A DNA stretch of 46,724 nucleotides from Eubacteriales bacterium. Its GTDB lineage: Bacteria > Bacillota > Clostridia > Oscillospirales > Oscillospiraceae. A program made the translations under genes and the position numbers. How positions within the stretch are numbered: position 1 is the first letter of the stretch; each line of letters opens with the position of its first letter. Of this stretch, positions 1 to 6,999 are shown in pieces. A model generated the notes under the pieces. That model was not told the origin of the DNA, searched no databases, and saw only the letters and a list, made by a program, of their open reading frames with translations. The stretch spans positions 1 through 46,724 of the forward strand of contig JAUNND010000010.1 in the NCBI GenBank assembly GCA_030531595.1, read 5' to 3'.

Positions 1-358
1 TACGCTCTTTCATTCTCGGGTCACGGGTCAGGAAGCCTGCGGCCTTGAGAGCGGGGCGGTAGGACTCGTCAACAACGAGCAGTGCGCGGGAGATACCGTG
101 ACGGATAGCGCCGGCCTGACCGGAAACGCCGCCGCCGAGAACGGTAGCTTCAATGTCGACCTTGCCGAGAGTCGCGGTTGCGACCAGAGGCTGACGGACG
201 ATGAGCTTCAGAGTTTCGAGACCGAAGTAATCGTCGATATCACGGCCGTTGATGGTGATAACACCGGTGCCGTTGGGGATGAGGTGAACGCGTGCGACGG
301 AGGATTTTCTGCGTCCGGTGCCGTACATATAGGGCTTCTTGCACTTATAGGTTGCCAT
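1..358 (-). CDS. rpsI: 30S ribosomal protein S9, C-terminus cut by window edge
   Basis: Ribosomal protein S9 of the small subunit; its C-terminal tail normally reaches the P-site tRNA. Reading the minus strand from the ATG at 358-356 gives [20 protein letters not shown] followed by the family signatures [27 protein letters not shown] and [11 protein letters not shown]. The last basic residues of the tail lie outside the window. The start is fixed by an AGGAGGT ribosome binding site a few bases upstream. It follows rplM with a 16-base gap, the classical rplM-rpsI operon. Nothing is unusual in the visible part. Confidence 0.97.
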   Translation of the reverse strand, partial: MATYKCKKPYMYGTGRRKSSVARVHLIPNGTGVITINGRDIDDYFGLETLKLIVRQPLVATATLGKVDIEATVLGGGVSGQAGAIRHGISRALLVVDESYRPALKAAGFLTRDPRMKER

Positions 359-374
359 ATTTCTTTACCTCCTC

Positions 375-803
375 TTAACGATCCCAGACTTCGGGCTTCT
401 GAGCTGCATGGGTGTGCTCTGCACCGGCGAAGATCTTCAGGCGCTTGAGCTGCCAGTCAGCAATGGTGTTCTTCTGGAGCATACCGCGAACTGCGAGACG
501 CATGGCCAGCTCGGGCTTTTTCTCCATCAGGGTCTTGTACTGGGTCTCTTTCAGACCGCCGGGGAAACCGGAGTGAGTGCGGTAGTACTTCTGCTCCAGC
601 TTTTTGCCGGTCAGAACTGCCTGCTTGGCATTGACGATGATAACATAGTCACCGCAGTCGACATTGGGGGTGTAGTCGGTCTTGAGCTTGCCGCGGAGAA
701 GATCGGCTGCCAGAGCAGCGGTCTTGCCCATGGGCTTGCCGGCTGCATCAAGGACGTACCACTTGCGGGTAACGGATTCCTTGGTTACCAGGGTAGTAGA
801 CAT
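375..803 (-). CDS. rplM: 50S ribosomal protein L13
   Basis: Early-assembling protein of the large subunit. The 142-residue product starting MSTTLVTKESVTRKWYVLDA has the L13 signatures RKWYVLDAAGKPMGK, NVDCGDYVIIVNA, YYRTHSGFPGG and a C-terminal AEHTHAAQKPEVW. An in-frame ATG at 866 would add 21 unconserved residues. The ATG at 803 is preferred because a GGAGG lies directly in front of it and the length then matches the family. It is first in the rplM-rpsI operon, driven by the promoter near 899-927. Confidence 0.97.
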   Translation of the reverse strand: MSTTLVTKESVTRKWYVLDAAGKPMGKTAALAADLLRGKLKTDYTPNVDCGDYVIIVNAKQAVLTGKKLEQKYYRTHSGFPGGLKETQYKTLMEKKPELAMRLAVRGMLQKNTIADWQLKRLKIFAGAEHTHAAQKPEVWDR

Positions 804-927
804 ATTTTGTGCCTCCATATAGAATGAAATGTTTTGACTTTTTGTGGGTGCGCTGTTACAATTCATGAGAGAAACAAGCCCCTCAGACGCGCTTTATCTT
901 TATACCACAGCATTTTTATTCTGTCAA
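804..927 (-). promoter_or_regulatory. Consensus sigma-A promoter and about 90-base leader of rplM-rpsI
   Basis: On the minus strand TTGACA (927-922) and TATAAA (904-899) are separated by exactly 17 bases. Transcription would begin near 892, leaving roughly 90 bases before the rplM start. Many Firmicutes carry an L13-binding leader here, and two GC-rich segments (GCGCGT and AGCGCAC) could pair weakly. I cannot confirm the Rfam L13-leader fold by eye. Confidence 0.8.
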
Positions 928-950
928 CACGAAATTTAATTTAGAAATTG

Positions 951-998
951 TAATCTCTCAAAATCTCTTGAAATCTCTCAAATTCTCCTGAACTCTCA
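951..998. repeat. Five degenerate 10-base tandem repeats upstream of ttcA-like gene
   Basis: The stretch reads as consecutive 10-mers: taatctctca, aaatctcttg, aaatctctca, aattctcctg, aactctcaaa. The period is very close to one DNA helical turn. It lies between the divergent rplM promoter and the gene starting at 1031. Its function is unknown; it could be an unwinding, bending or protein-binding tract. Confidence 0.7.
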
Positions 999-1030
999 AA
1001 ACCGATTTTTCAAAAGCAGAGGATCGTCTT

Positions 1031-1792
1031 ATGGATAAAATTCTAAACGAATTTACAGGTACCGTGCGGCGTGCCGTGGATGACTATAATATGATAGAAG
1101 AAGGCGACAAAATCGCCGTCGGCGTGTCCGGCGGAAAGGACTCCATGCTGCTTTTGGTTGCCATGAACCATCTGAAAAGCTTCTATCCCAAGCACTTTGA
1201 GCTGGAAGCCATAACGGTCGAGCTGGGCTTTGAGGGCATGGATTTTACGCCCGTGAAGGAGATGTGCACACGTCTTGACATCCCCTACACCTGCCTTAAA
1301 ACCGACATCAAAGAGATAGTTTTCGACGTGCGCAAGGAGGACAATCCCTGCTCTCTCTGCGCCAAAATGCGGCGCGGGGCGATAAACGACGCGATAAATC
1401 AGCGCGGCATCAAAAAGCTCGCCTTGGGGCATCACTTTGATGACGCGGTGGAGACCTACATGATGTCTCTCCTCTTTGAGGGCAGAATAAGCTGCTTTCG
1501 TCCGGTGACGTATCTCGACCGCAGCGGCGTAACGCAGATAAGACCTCTTATCTACGCCGGTGAACAGAAGATCGCCAACGTCGCCGCCGCGCTTGAGCTG
1601 CCCATCGTCGAAAATCCCTGTCCGCAGGACAAGGGCAGCAAGCGCTACGAGATCAAAAAGCTTTTAGGCGATATGTGCAGAGACTATCCAGATATGAAAA
1701 GCAAGATCTTCGGCGCGATGCAGCGTATGCCGCTCCCGGGCTGGGAGCCGAATATAAGCTGGCACGACAGCAAAAACCGGACGGACGGCTGA
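1031..1792 (+). CDS. TtcA-family tRNA thiolation ATPase (PP-loop)
   Basis: Probable adenine-nucleotide alpha-hydrolase that thiolates a tRNA base, related to TtcA (2-thiocytidine 32) and the TilS/TtcA superfamily. The PP-loop SGGKDS lies near residue 33-38. A CSLC cysteine pair at about residue 114-117 and a later cysteine in ENPCPQDKGS are the usual iron-sulfur ligands. LALGHHFDDAVET is the typical second conserved block. At 253 residues it is a normal compact member. It is followed three bases later by cobS, so it may be the first gene of that operon although its job differs. The exact modified nucleotide is inference. Confidence 0.85.
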   Translation: MDKILNEFTGTVRRAVDDYNMIEEGDKIAVGVSGGKDSMLLLVAMNHLKSFYPKHFELEAITVELGFEGMDFTPVKEMCTRLDIPYTCLKTDIKEIVFDVRKEDNPCSLCAKMRRGAINDAINQRGIKKLALGHHFDDAVETYMMSLLFEGRISCFRPVTYLDRSGVTQIRPLIYAGEQKIANVAAALELPIVENPCPQDKGSKRYEIKKLLGDMCRDYPDMKSKIFGAMQRMPLPGWEPNISWHDSKNRTDG

Positions 1793-1794
1793 TC

Positions 1795-2535
1795 ATGAAA
1801 AAATATCTTGATGCCTTATGTATGGCGCAGAGTATGTTCTGCACCCTTCCCGCGCCGCGCCGCTGGAACGAGGACGCAAGGAAGCATATGCTTCTCTTCC
1901 TGCCGCTCATCGGGCTTGAAGCAGGACTTGTATGGTATATTGCGGCAATTCTGCTGCGGCGTTTCACTGTACCCGCACCGCTGACGGCGGTCATATTGAC
2001 GGCTCTGCCGCTTCTGTTCACCGGCTTTATCCACATGGACGGGTTTATGGACGTGTGCGACGCCGTCGGATCGTGGCGTGAGACCGAAAAGAGACGGGCA
2101 ATACTGAAAGACTCTCACGTCGGCTCCTGTGCGGTGATCGGCTGTGCTGCGGTGATGCTTGCGCTGTTTGCCTCATTTCTCTCCTTTGACGCGGATACAA
2201 AGCTTTCCCTGCTTATTATAATCCCGGTCGTGAGCCGCTGCTGTTCCTCTTTCGCTCTGCTCACTCTCAAACCGATGGAGACAAGCGGATATTTCGGCAG
2301 ACCTCAGCCGTCTGCGTGGGTGAAATGGCTGCCGGCGGCTGTTGTTGCCGCTGCCGTCATCGCCTCGCCTCTGCTTTTTGGCAGACAGGGCTTCTGTATC
2401 GCGGCGGAAAGTATCTGTTATGTGCTCTCTGCACGAAAGCCGTATAAGCTTCTGGACGGCATGAACGGCGACATTTCCGGCTTCTGCCTCACGCTGTCCG
2501 AGCTTCTCGGCGTCGCGGTGCTGGCGATACTGTGA
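1795..2535 (+). CDS. cobS: Adenosylcobinamide-GDP ribazoletransferase (cobalamin synthase)
   Basis: Integral membrane enzyme joining adenosylcobinamide-GDP to alpha-ribazole (phosphate) in the last steps of coenzyme B12 synthesis. The 246-residue product is rich in membrane segments and has the family motif FIHMDGFMDVCDAVG (compare LHLDGLADTADG), then SRCCSS and a late NGDISG block. The ATG at 1795 sits three bases after the stop of the upstream gene; an upstream in-frame start at 1675 would lie inside that gene and is rejected. The next gene encodes a CobC-like phosphatase, supporting a nucleotide-loop assembly unit. Confidence 0.9.
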   Translation: MKKYLDALCMAQSMFCTLPAPRRWNEDARKHMLLFLPLIGLEAGLVWYIAAILLRRFTVPAPLTAVILTALPLLFTGFIHMDGFMDVCDAVGSWRETEKRRAILKDSHVGSCAVIGCAAVMLALFASFLSFDADTKLSLLIIIPVVSRCCSSFALLTLKPMETSGYFGRPQPSAWVKWLPAAVVAAAVIASPLLFGRQGFCIAAESICYVLSARKPYKLLDGMNGDISGFCLTLSELLGVAVLAIL

Positions 2536-2544
2536 GGTGTCATC

Positions 2545-3099
2545 GTGGACAGACTGTATCTGATACGTCACGGACTGACACAATATAATATAGAAAAAAG
2601 ATACTGCGGGGCAAGCGATGTGCCGCTGACGGAGGAGGAAAAGGAGCGCCTGAAAAGCTTTTGCCGTTCTCTGCCGTCCGATGCAAAGCTGATCACAAGC
2701 GGTATGCGCCGGTGCAATGAAACCGCCGAGGCTCTGTTCGGAAACGTTCGGTATCGGACGGATGCCCGCTTTCGGGAGATCGATTTCGGAATTTTCGAGG
2801 GGCATACATACGAAGAGCTGCTGTCCGTAAACGAATATCGGGACTGGTGCGGCACGGACGGACGGAGCGCCCCGCCAAACGGCGAAAGCGCCGCTGAATT
2901 TGAAAAAAGAGTTGACGGGGGGATTCATGAGCTGCTCTGCTCGGACGGAAGCTTCGTGCTTGTCACCCACGGCGGAGTGATCGCCCATATCATGCATCGG
3001 CTTTTCCCCGATGAACGCAAGAGCCGATACCAATGGCAGCCTGAGCACGGCGAGGGATATCTTGTATGCGGAAGCTCATATTCCGCGCTGAACCTGTGA
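2545..3099 (+). CDS. cobC: Histidine phosphatase, probable alpha-ribazole phosphatase
   Basis: Member of the phosphoglycerate-mutase-like histidine phosphatase superfamily. The catalytic RHG triad is at residues 8-10 (YLIRHGLTQYN), and later conserved blocks ITSGMRRCNETAEA, REIDFGIFEGHTYEEL and VTHGGVI are all present. At 184 residues it has the size of CobC, which removes phosphate from alpha-ribazole-5'-phosphate. Assignment to CobC rather than another mutase rests on position nine bases after cobS. The start codon is GTG at 2545. No catalytic residue appears missing. Confidence 0.8.
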   Translation: MDRLYLIRHGLTQYNIEKRYCGASDVPLTEEEKERLKSFCRSLPSDAKLITSGMRRCNETAEALFGNVRYRTDARFREIDFGIFEGHTYEELLSVNEYRDWCGTDGRSAPPNGESAAEFEKRVDGGIHELLCSDGSFVLVTHGGVIAHIMHRLFPDERKSRYQWQPEHGEGYLVCGSSYSALNL

Positions 3100-3117
3100 A
3101 AAAGCAGAGGGATGATC

Positions 3118-3804
3118 ATGGAGAAATTTATTTTTGAACAGCCGCTTTCCGATTTGCCCGAAAAAAAGGCGTATTTCAAACGTCTGTGCGGCGTTGACAT
3201 GGACGATGTGCCCGAAAAATATGAGGACAGCGTTTCCGAAGCCGGCAGGCTGCTGTGGGAAAGCTGTCTGATAAAAGGTATTTACGGAAGATTTGCGATA
3301 GAAAGTATCTCGGACGAGTGCGTTGTTCTTGAAAACGGAATACGCTTTTCGGGCGAAATGCCGCCGAAGGTGCTTGCCGACAGCAGGGAACTGTTTGCCT
3401 TTGTGATCACGCTGTACGGCTTTGATAAGCTCGACTGCGGTGACGATATGCTGGTGGAATACTTTGCCGACTGTCTGGGAAGCGCCTGCATCGAGGCGGC
3501 GCAGTCGGCGTTTGCCGCACGGCTGAGTACGCTCATTAAACGGGAGGGACTTCACAGAACTCACCTGTGGTGCCCCGGGCAGCACGGCTTAGAGCTGACC
3601 AATCAGACCGCCGTTTTTGAGCTGCTCGACCCGTCGGGTATCGGCTGTACGCTCACGGACAGCCTGCTGATGCTGCCGGTCAAGTCCTCCTCCGGCATTT
3701 TCGGCGTTCTGCCGTCGGGAAAGGAGAACACCCTTCGCCCGTGCGACTTCTGCCGGTTTAAGCCTACCTGCCTCGGCTCGGACAAGGGCTGCGCGGTAAT
3801 ATAA
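3118..3804 (+). CDS. MetH-activation-domain-like protein with C-terminal cysteine motif
   Basis: Resembles the stand-alone vitamin-B12-dependent methionine synthase activation domain of anaerobes. The diagnostic block is residues about 150-195: a PGQ turn where MetH has SPGY, then IGCTLTDSLLMLPVKSSSGI, matching the MetH pattern IG..LTES.MM.P.KSVSG. The C-terminus adds CDFCRFKPTC...GC, a cysteine cluster often seen on these free-standing versions and plausibly a metal or Fe-S site. The ATG at 3118 is preferred to the one at 3112 because only the former has proper spacing (7 bases) from AGAGG. Following cobS-cobC, it probably binds or reactivates a corrinoid protein; the partner is not in the window. 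Confidence 0.75.
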   Translation: MEKFIFEQPLSDLPEKKAYFKRLCGVDMDDVPEKYEDSVSEAGRLLWESCLIKGIYGRFAIESISDECVVLENGIRFSGEMPPKVLADSRELFAFVITLYGFDKLDCGDDMLVEYFADCLGSACIEAAQSAFAARLSTLIKREGLHRTHLWCPGQHGLELTNQTAVFELLDPSGIGCTLTDSLLMLPVKSSSGIFGVLPSGKENTLRPCDFCRFKPTCLGSDKGCAVI

Positions 3805-3814
3805 TGATATAACA

Positions 3815-3852
3815 ACAGCGACAGACTCCTTTTGGGTCTGCCGCTGTATTTT
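3815..3852 (+). terminator. Rho-independent terminator of the cob operon
   Basis: Arms 3815-3826 and 3836-3847 (ACAGCGACAGAC / GTCTGCCGCTGT) form a 12-bp stem with one mismatch, followed by ATTTTT. It lies between the convergent cob operon and marR and may act in both directions. Confidence 0.85.
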
Positions 3853-4296
3853 TCAGCAAAGCTTTGTGAGGATTGTTGTAAGAGTTTCCGCCGAGGAGAA
3901 CAGAGCTTCCTTTTCATCCGGCGAGAGAAGGGACTCAACACGGTCTTTGAATTTCTCGCGCATTTCATGCCGCAGCCGCTCCACAAGCTCTCTGCCCTCG
4001 TCCGTCAGCTCCAGATAGACATGCTTGCGGTTGTCCGGATGCTCGATGCGGCTTACGAGACTTCTGTCCGCCAATGGCGATACTGCGCGGGTCGCCTGCT
4101 CCTTGGACGAGGAAATATATTCGGAAATCTTTGTCATATTCAGTGAACCGCTGTGATACAGTGCGGCCAGAACAAGAAACTGCGTCTTTGTCAGATCGTA
4201 AATCTTCTTCTGCGAATGAAAATCCACCGCCTTGTATATCAGCGCCGTCAGTTCGAGAAGCGGTATCTCGCCCTCTTCAAAGTACTCCCTGCTCAT
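3853..4296 (-). CDS. MarR-family transcriptional regulator
   Basis: Winged-helix dimeric repressor. The core TKTQFLVLAALYHSGSLNMTKISEYISSSKEQATRAV is the MarR recognition region, followed by the wing RIEHPDNRKHVYLELTDEGREL with the conserved D-x-R-x4 pattern. The ATG at 4296 (MSREYFEEGE) gives 147 residues and has AGGAGGAG in front; an in-frame ATG at 4386 would start inside the palindromic operator and is unlikely. Transcribed divergently from the symporter gene, it is the natural candidate to bind the palindrome at 4369-4404. The effector is unknown. Confidence 0.9.
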   Translation of the reverse strand: MSREYFEEGEIPLLELTALIYKAVDFHSQKKIYDLTKTQFLVLAALYHSGSLNMTKISEYISSSKEQATRAVSPLADRSLVSRIEHPDNRKHVYLELTDEGRELVERLRHEMREKFKDRVESLLSPDEKEALFSSAETLTTILTKLC

Positions 4297-4326
4297 TTTC
4301 TCCTCCTGCCGAATTGATCTTCGCTT

Positions 4327-4408
4327 ACTATACTTCCAAAGAGAGACAAAGTCAAGTGTATCATGACGTATATCAATGATTGACAAATATCAATCATTGA
4401 TATATAAT
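4327..4408. promoter_or_regulatory. Divergent promoters and 15-bp palindromic operator, marR/symporter
   Basis: Plus strand: TTGACA (4380-4385), 17 bases, TATAAT (4403-4408), a perfect sigma-A consensus. Minus strand: TTGACT (4355-4350), 17 bases, TATAGT (4332-4327) serving marR. A perfect inverted repeat (4369-4383 and 4390-4404, each arm TATATCAATGATTGA or its complement, 6-base centre) covers the symporter -35 and reaches the -10. Binding there would block the symporter promoter and lies just upstream of the marR -35. Confidence 0.9.
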
Positions 4409-4435
4409 AAGCGCACATCAGGAAAGGAGACTGTC

Positions 4436-5869
4436 ATGATACACGACGAAATCAATACACTTGACCTTGTCATTATCGCCGTCTATCTAATCGCCATGGT
4501 TTATATCGGCGTAAGATGTGTGCGGAAAGTAAAAAATTCCGGCGACTTTTACGTGGCCGGACACAGCTTCGGACCTCTTGTTCTTATGGCTACGGTCTGC
4601 GCCACCATCATCGGCGGCAGCGGACTTATGGGCAGAGCGGGAGTTGCCTATTCATCCGGCTTCAAAGCAATACTGACAGCCGTTCCCTATCTGCTCGGAA
4701 TGTTTCTGTTTTCCGGCATTTCGGGACGAATATCGGACATCGGCTTTAAGTATGACATCACATCCATACCGGGACTGTTTGAAAAGCGTTTCGGAAAGAC
4801 CGCAAAGATCATACTGGGCGTGATGATCGCCTTTACGATGATGGGTACAGTTGCCTCTCAGGTGACCGCCACTGCCACGATCATAAAGATGCTTGGTGCA
4901 GAGGTGGGTATTTCCTACGAGGCGGGTGCGGTGATCGCGTGCGTGGTATTTATGATTTATACCGCCACATCGGGACTTTTCGGTGTCGTCTATACGGACG
5001 TCATGCAGTTTTTCATGCTTATCGTCTTTGTCTACATCCTCATTCCCGCCGCTTCTCTTGTGAAAATAGGGGGTCTGTCAAATTATCTTGCCAATCTGCC
5101 GCCGGAGCTTTCAAAGCCGTATGTTAACGGCGATATCATCGGAGATATTATCACTTATCTTGTCTTTACCCTTGCGGGCGCGGAAATGTGGCAGAGAGCG
5201 TTTGCCGCCAAGGACAGAAAGAGCGCCAAGGAGGGTATGTTCCTCGGTACGGCAGTCTACGGCGTGACGATCATTCTTGTGTATTTCATGGGCACCGTCG
5301 CCCATCAGATCGTTGGCGGTGACATTTTCGCACAGTTCGGCTCGACCGATGCCGTCGTTCCGGCTCTGGCGATCAAGGTGCTTCCGGCGGGACTTACCGG
5401 TCTTGCGCTTGCGGGCATATTGTCCGTCATTATGTCAACCGCAGACAGCTATCTTCTGGTATCTGTTCAGACCTGTGTGCATGACATCTGGAAAACGATA
5501 GAGCCGGATATGAGCGAGAGAAAGGAGATACTGCTGTCAAGAGTCTTTTCGATCATCCTGCCCATAGGAGCGCTTATTATCGCTCTGTATATCAAAAACG
5601 CCTACAACATTCTGATGTTTGCATGGAGCTTTTACGCCGCCGCTGCGGGACTCCCCGCCTTTGCCGCACTGTTCTGGAAAAAGGCTACAAAGCAGGGCAT
5701 TATCTCCGCCATGCTCGCGGGATTTGTCGTGTGTGTCGGCTGGAAGCTGTGCGGAACTCCCCTTGGTCTCGGACCTACCGTCCCCGGCGCGATAGCCTGC
5801 GCGATAGCTCTTGTGACCGTCAGCCTTGCGACGTATAAAAAATCTCCATCCGTCGTACTGGAAATCTGA
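4436..5869 (+). CDS. Sodium:solute symporter (SSS family)
   Basis: Polytopic secondary transporter of about 477 residues with many membrane helices. Early FYVAGHSFGPLVLMATVCAT followed by GGSGLMGRAG is the usual unwound first helix of SSS proteins; a later GLALAGILSVIMSTADSYLL is the family signature around the sodium site. The ATG at 4436 has GGAAAGGAG in front. Substrate cannot be read from sequence; SSS members move sugars, proline, pantothenate, acetate or others. Control by the adjacent MarR repressor is inferred from the operator overlapping its promoter. It ends at a strong terminator. Confidence 0.9.
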   Translation: MIHDEINTLDLVIIAVYLIAMVYIGVRCVRKVKNSGDFYVAGHSFGPLVLMATVCATIIGGSGLMGRAGVAYSSGFKAILTAVPYLLGMFLFSGISGRISDIGFKYDITSIPGLFEKRFGKTAKIILGVMIAFTMMGTVASQVTATATIIKMLGAEVGISYEAGAVIACVVFMIYTATSGLFGVVYTDVMQFFMLIVFVYILIPAASLVKIGGLSNYLANLPPELSKPYVNGDIIGDIITYLVFTLAGAEMWQRAFAAKDRKSAKEGMFLGTAVYGVTIILVYFMGTVAHQIVGGDIFAQFGSTDAVVPALAIKVLPAGLTGLALAGILSVIMSTADSYLLVSVQTCVHDIWKTIEPDMSERKEILLSRVFSIILPIGALIIALYIKNAYNILMFAWSFYAAAAGLPAFAALFWKKATKQGIISAMLAGFVVCVGWKLCGTPLGLGPTVPGAIACAIALVTVSLATYKKSPSVVLEI

Positions 5870-5887
5870 AAAGCGGCAGAATTTGAT

Positions 5888-5942
5888 GCGGGAAGACCCA
5901 TGTCGAAAAAACGTTATGGGTTTTCCTGCTTTTTGATTTTTT
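5888..5942 (+). terminator. Terminator after symporter gene
   Basis: Arms 5888-5901 and 5916-5929 (GCGGGAAGACCCAT / ATGGGTTTTCCTGC, two mismatches) are followed by a T-rich run TTTTTGATTTTTT. Confidence 0.85.
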
Positions 5943-6016
5943 CAGCAGCTTTTACGCTGAAAATATGATCTGTTTTTACGAGAGCCGATTTTCCGAAACT
6001 TGAGGATAAAATTGTC

Positions 6017-6048
6017 TTGACAAATGAAGAGTATTCTGCTAATATAAT
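6017..6048 (+). promoter_or_regulatory. Promoter of tRNA-Ala
   Basis: TTGACA at 6017-6022 with TAATAT at 6040-6045 (17-base spacer), the latter overlapping a TATAAT at 6043-6048. The tRNA begins about 10-13 bases downstream. Confidence 0.75.
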
Positions 6049-6057
6049 TGTGCTCAT

Positions 6058-6133
<76 letters not shown>

Positions 6134-6135
6134 AC

Positions 6136-6176
6136 AAAAAACGCACATTTGTCTACCTGACAAATGTGCGTTTTTT
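6136..6176 (+). terminator. Strong terminator after tRNA-Ala
   Basis: Perfect 18-bp inverted repeat, 6136-6153 and 6159-6176, with a 5-base loop; the 3' arm ends in TTTTTT. Confidence 0.93.
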
Positions 6177-6222
6177 GAATGAAGCGTACCTAACGGCACA
6201 CGGAAAAGAAACGATGCGCTTC

Positions 6223-6295
6223 GCTTCATGCGAACGAAGTGAGCGCTTCATGGCGGCAACGCCGCCGCTTCATGTTTGCGAAGCAAACGCTTCAT
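6223..6295. repeat. Tandem 22-base hairpin repeats (GCTTCAT + 15-base palindrome)
   Basis: GCTTCAT occurs at 6223, 6245, 6267 and 6289, exactly 22 bases apart. Each gap holds a 15-mer of 6-bp arms around a 3-base loop: GCGAAC-GAA-GTGAGC (two mismatches), GGCGGC-AAC-GCCGCC (perfect), GTTTGC-GAA-GCAAAC (perfect). Arm sequences differ but pairing is kept in two of three. The block lies between the tRNA terminator and the promoter of the TfoX-N gene. No coding function is supported. Confidence 0.85.
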
Positions 6296-6344
6296 TCCTT
6301 TTTGGCAGCAGTCAGAAGTCGAGGGCTTTTTTGCGCAAAATCGG

Positions 6345-6373
6345 TTGAAAGATTCACGAAATTTTGTTATAAT
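6345..6373 (+). promoter_or_regulatory. Promoter of the TfoX-N gene
   Basis: TTGAAA (6345-6350), 17 bases, TATAAT (6368-6373), 39 bases before the ATG at 6412. Confidence 0.8.
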
Positions 6374-6411
6374 AATCTCGATAAATCAGAATTTGTAGGG
6401 ACGAAAACAAA

Positions 6412-6732
6412 ATGGCATCAAGTAAAGAATACTTAGATTTTTTATTAGAACAATTGTCAGAACTAAATGACATTACACATAAAGCAATGATGGGAGAATA
6501 CATCATTTATTATCGTGGCAAAATTATTGGTGGTGTTTACGATAATAGATTTCTTGTAAAACCTGTTAAATCAGCAATAAAGTTAATGCCAAATGCCGAG
6601 TATGAATTGCCATACGATGGAGCAAAGGAAATGCTATTGGTCGATGAGCTGGATAATAAAGAATTTTTGGCAGAATTGTTTAATGCCATGTATGAGGAAT
6701 TACCTGCTCCAAAGGTTAAGAAAAAGAAGTAA
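6412..6732 (+). CDS. TfoX N-terminal domain protein
   Basis: A 106-residue single-domain protein. MMGEYIIYYRGKIIGGVYDNRFLVKPVKSA is the core of the TfoX/Sxy N-terminal domain; the C-terminal TfoX domain is absent, as in many Firmicutes homologues of unknown function. It ends in a lysine-rich tail (KVKKKK). Codon use and composition are markedly AT-richer than the flanking genes (many AAA, TTA, ATT codons), suggesting recent acquisition; it is the only intact gene in a repeat-rich patch. The upstream GGGA is far from the ATG (about 11 bases), so translation signals look weak. A role in competence regulation, as for full-length Sxy, cannot be assumed. Confidence 0.85.
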   Translation: MASSKEYLDFLLEQLSELNDITHKAMMGEYIIYYRGKIIGGVYDNRFLVKPVKSAIKLMPNAEYELPYDGAKEMLLVDELDNKEFLAELFNAMYEELPAPKVKKKK

Positions 6733-6752
6733 ACAAATCCCGGTTTGTCGAG

Positions 6753-6804
6753 ATGTACCTTTTAGTCGTTCTTACCTCAAATATGTACCTTTTGGTCGCT
6801 CTTA
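6753..6804. repeat. Two 22-base direct repeats, 30-base period
   Basis: ATGTACCTTTT(A/G)GTCG(T/C)TCTTA occurs at 6753-6774 and 6783-6804, just after the TfoX-N stop and before the terminator that was split by the MITE. Role unknown. Confidence 0.75.
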
Positions 6805-6806
6805 TA

Positions 6807-6992
6807 CAAAAGAAAAAGACAGGCACAAGACCAATGTCATTAAGTTAAGAAAATCGTGTCCGTAGGGCGGGGGCTCTGCTCCCGCCGAAACATCTGATAC
6901 GCTGCTTGTCTGCGGCGGGAGCAAGCCCCCGCCCTACGGTGAAAAATCATTAACTAAATGACATTGGGCACAAGACCTGTCTTTTTCTTTTG
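6807..6992. terminator. Terminator-like hairpin split by a MITE
   Basis: CAAAAGAAAAAGACAGG (6807-6823) is perfectly complementary to 6976-6992 (CCTGTCTTTTTCTTTTG). Removing the MITE and one copy of its target duplication restores a 17-bp stem with a 7-base CACAAGA loop and T-rich 3' arm, a plausible terminator for the TfoX-N gene. Confidence 0.75.
6832..6966. mobile_element. 135-bp MITE, copy A, with 10-bp target duplication
   Basis: Terminal inverted repeats CAATGTCATTAAGTTAA (6832-6848) and its near-perfect complement (6950-6966, 16 of 17). The identical 10-mer GGCACAAGAC flanks both ends (6822-6831 and 6967-6976), the hallmark of transposition. Inside is a GC-rich core whose arms (about 6860-6887 and 6913-6939, GTAGGGCGGGGGCT... 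) pair with each other. There is no coding capacity; it would need a transposase elsewhere. Related copies lie at 46671 (same ends), 13331, 24627 and a decayed one near 39383. Confidence 0.88.
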
Positions 6993-6999
6993 GCGATTA

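Noticed and set aside
408..827. Plus-strand open frame of 139 codons opposite rplM
   Set aside because: It is the antisense shadow of rplM; no ribosome site and no recognisable motifs.
6753..6804. CRISPR-like short repeats
   Set aside because: Only two copies with an 8-base gap and no cas genes; the 22-base array at 6223 also lacks unique spacers of CRISPR size.
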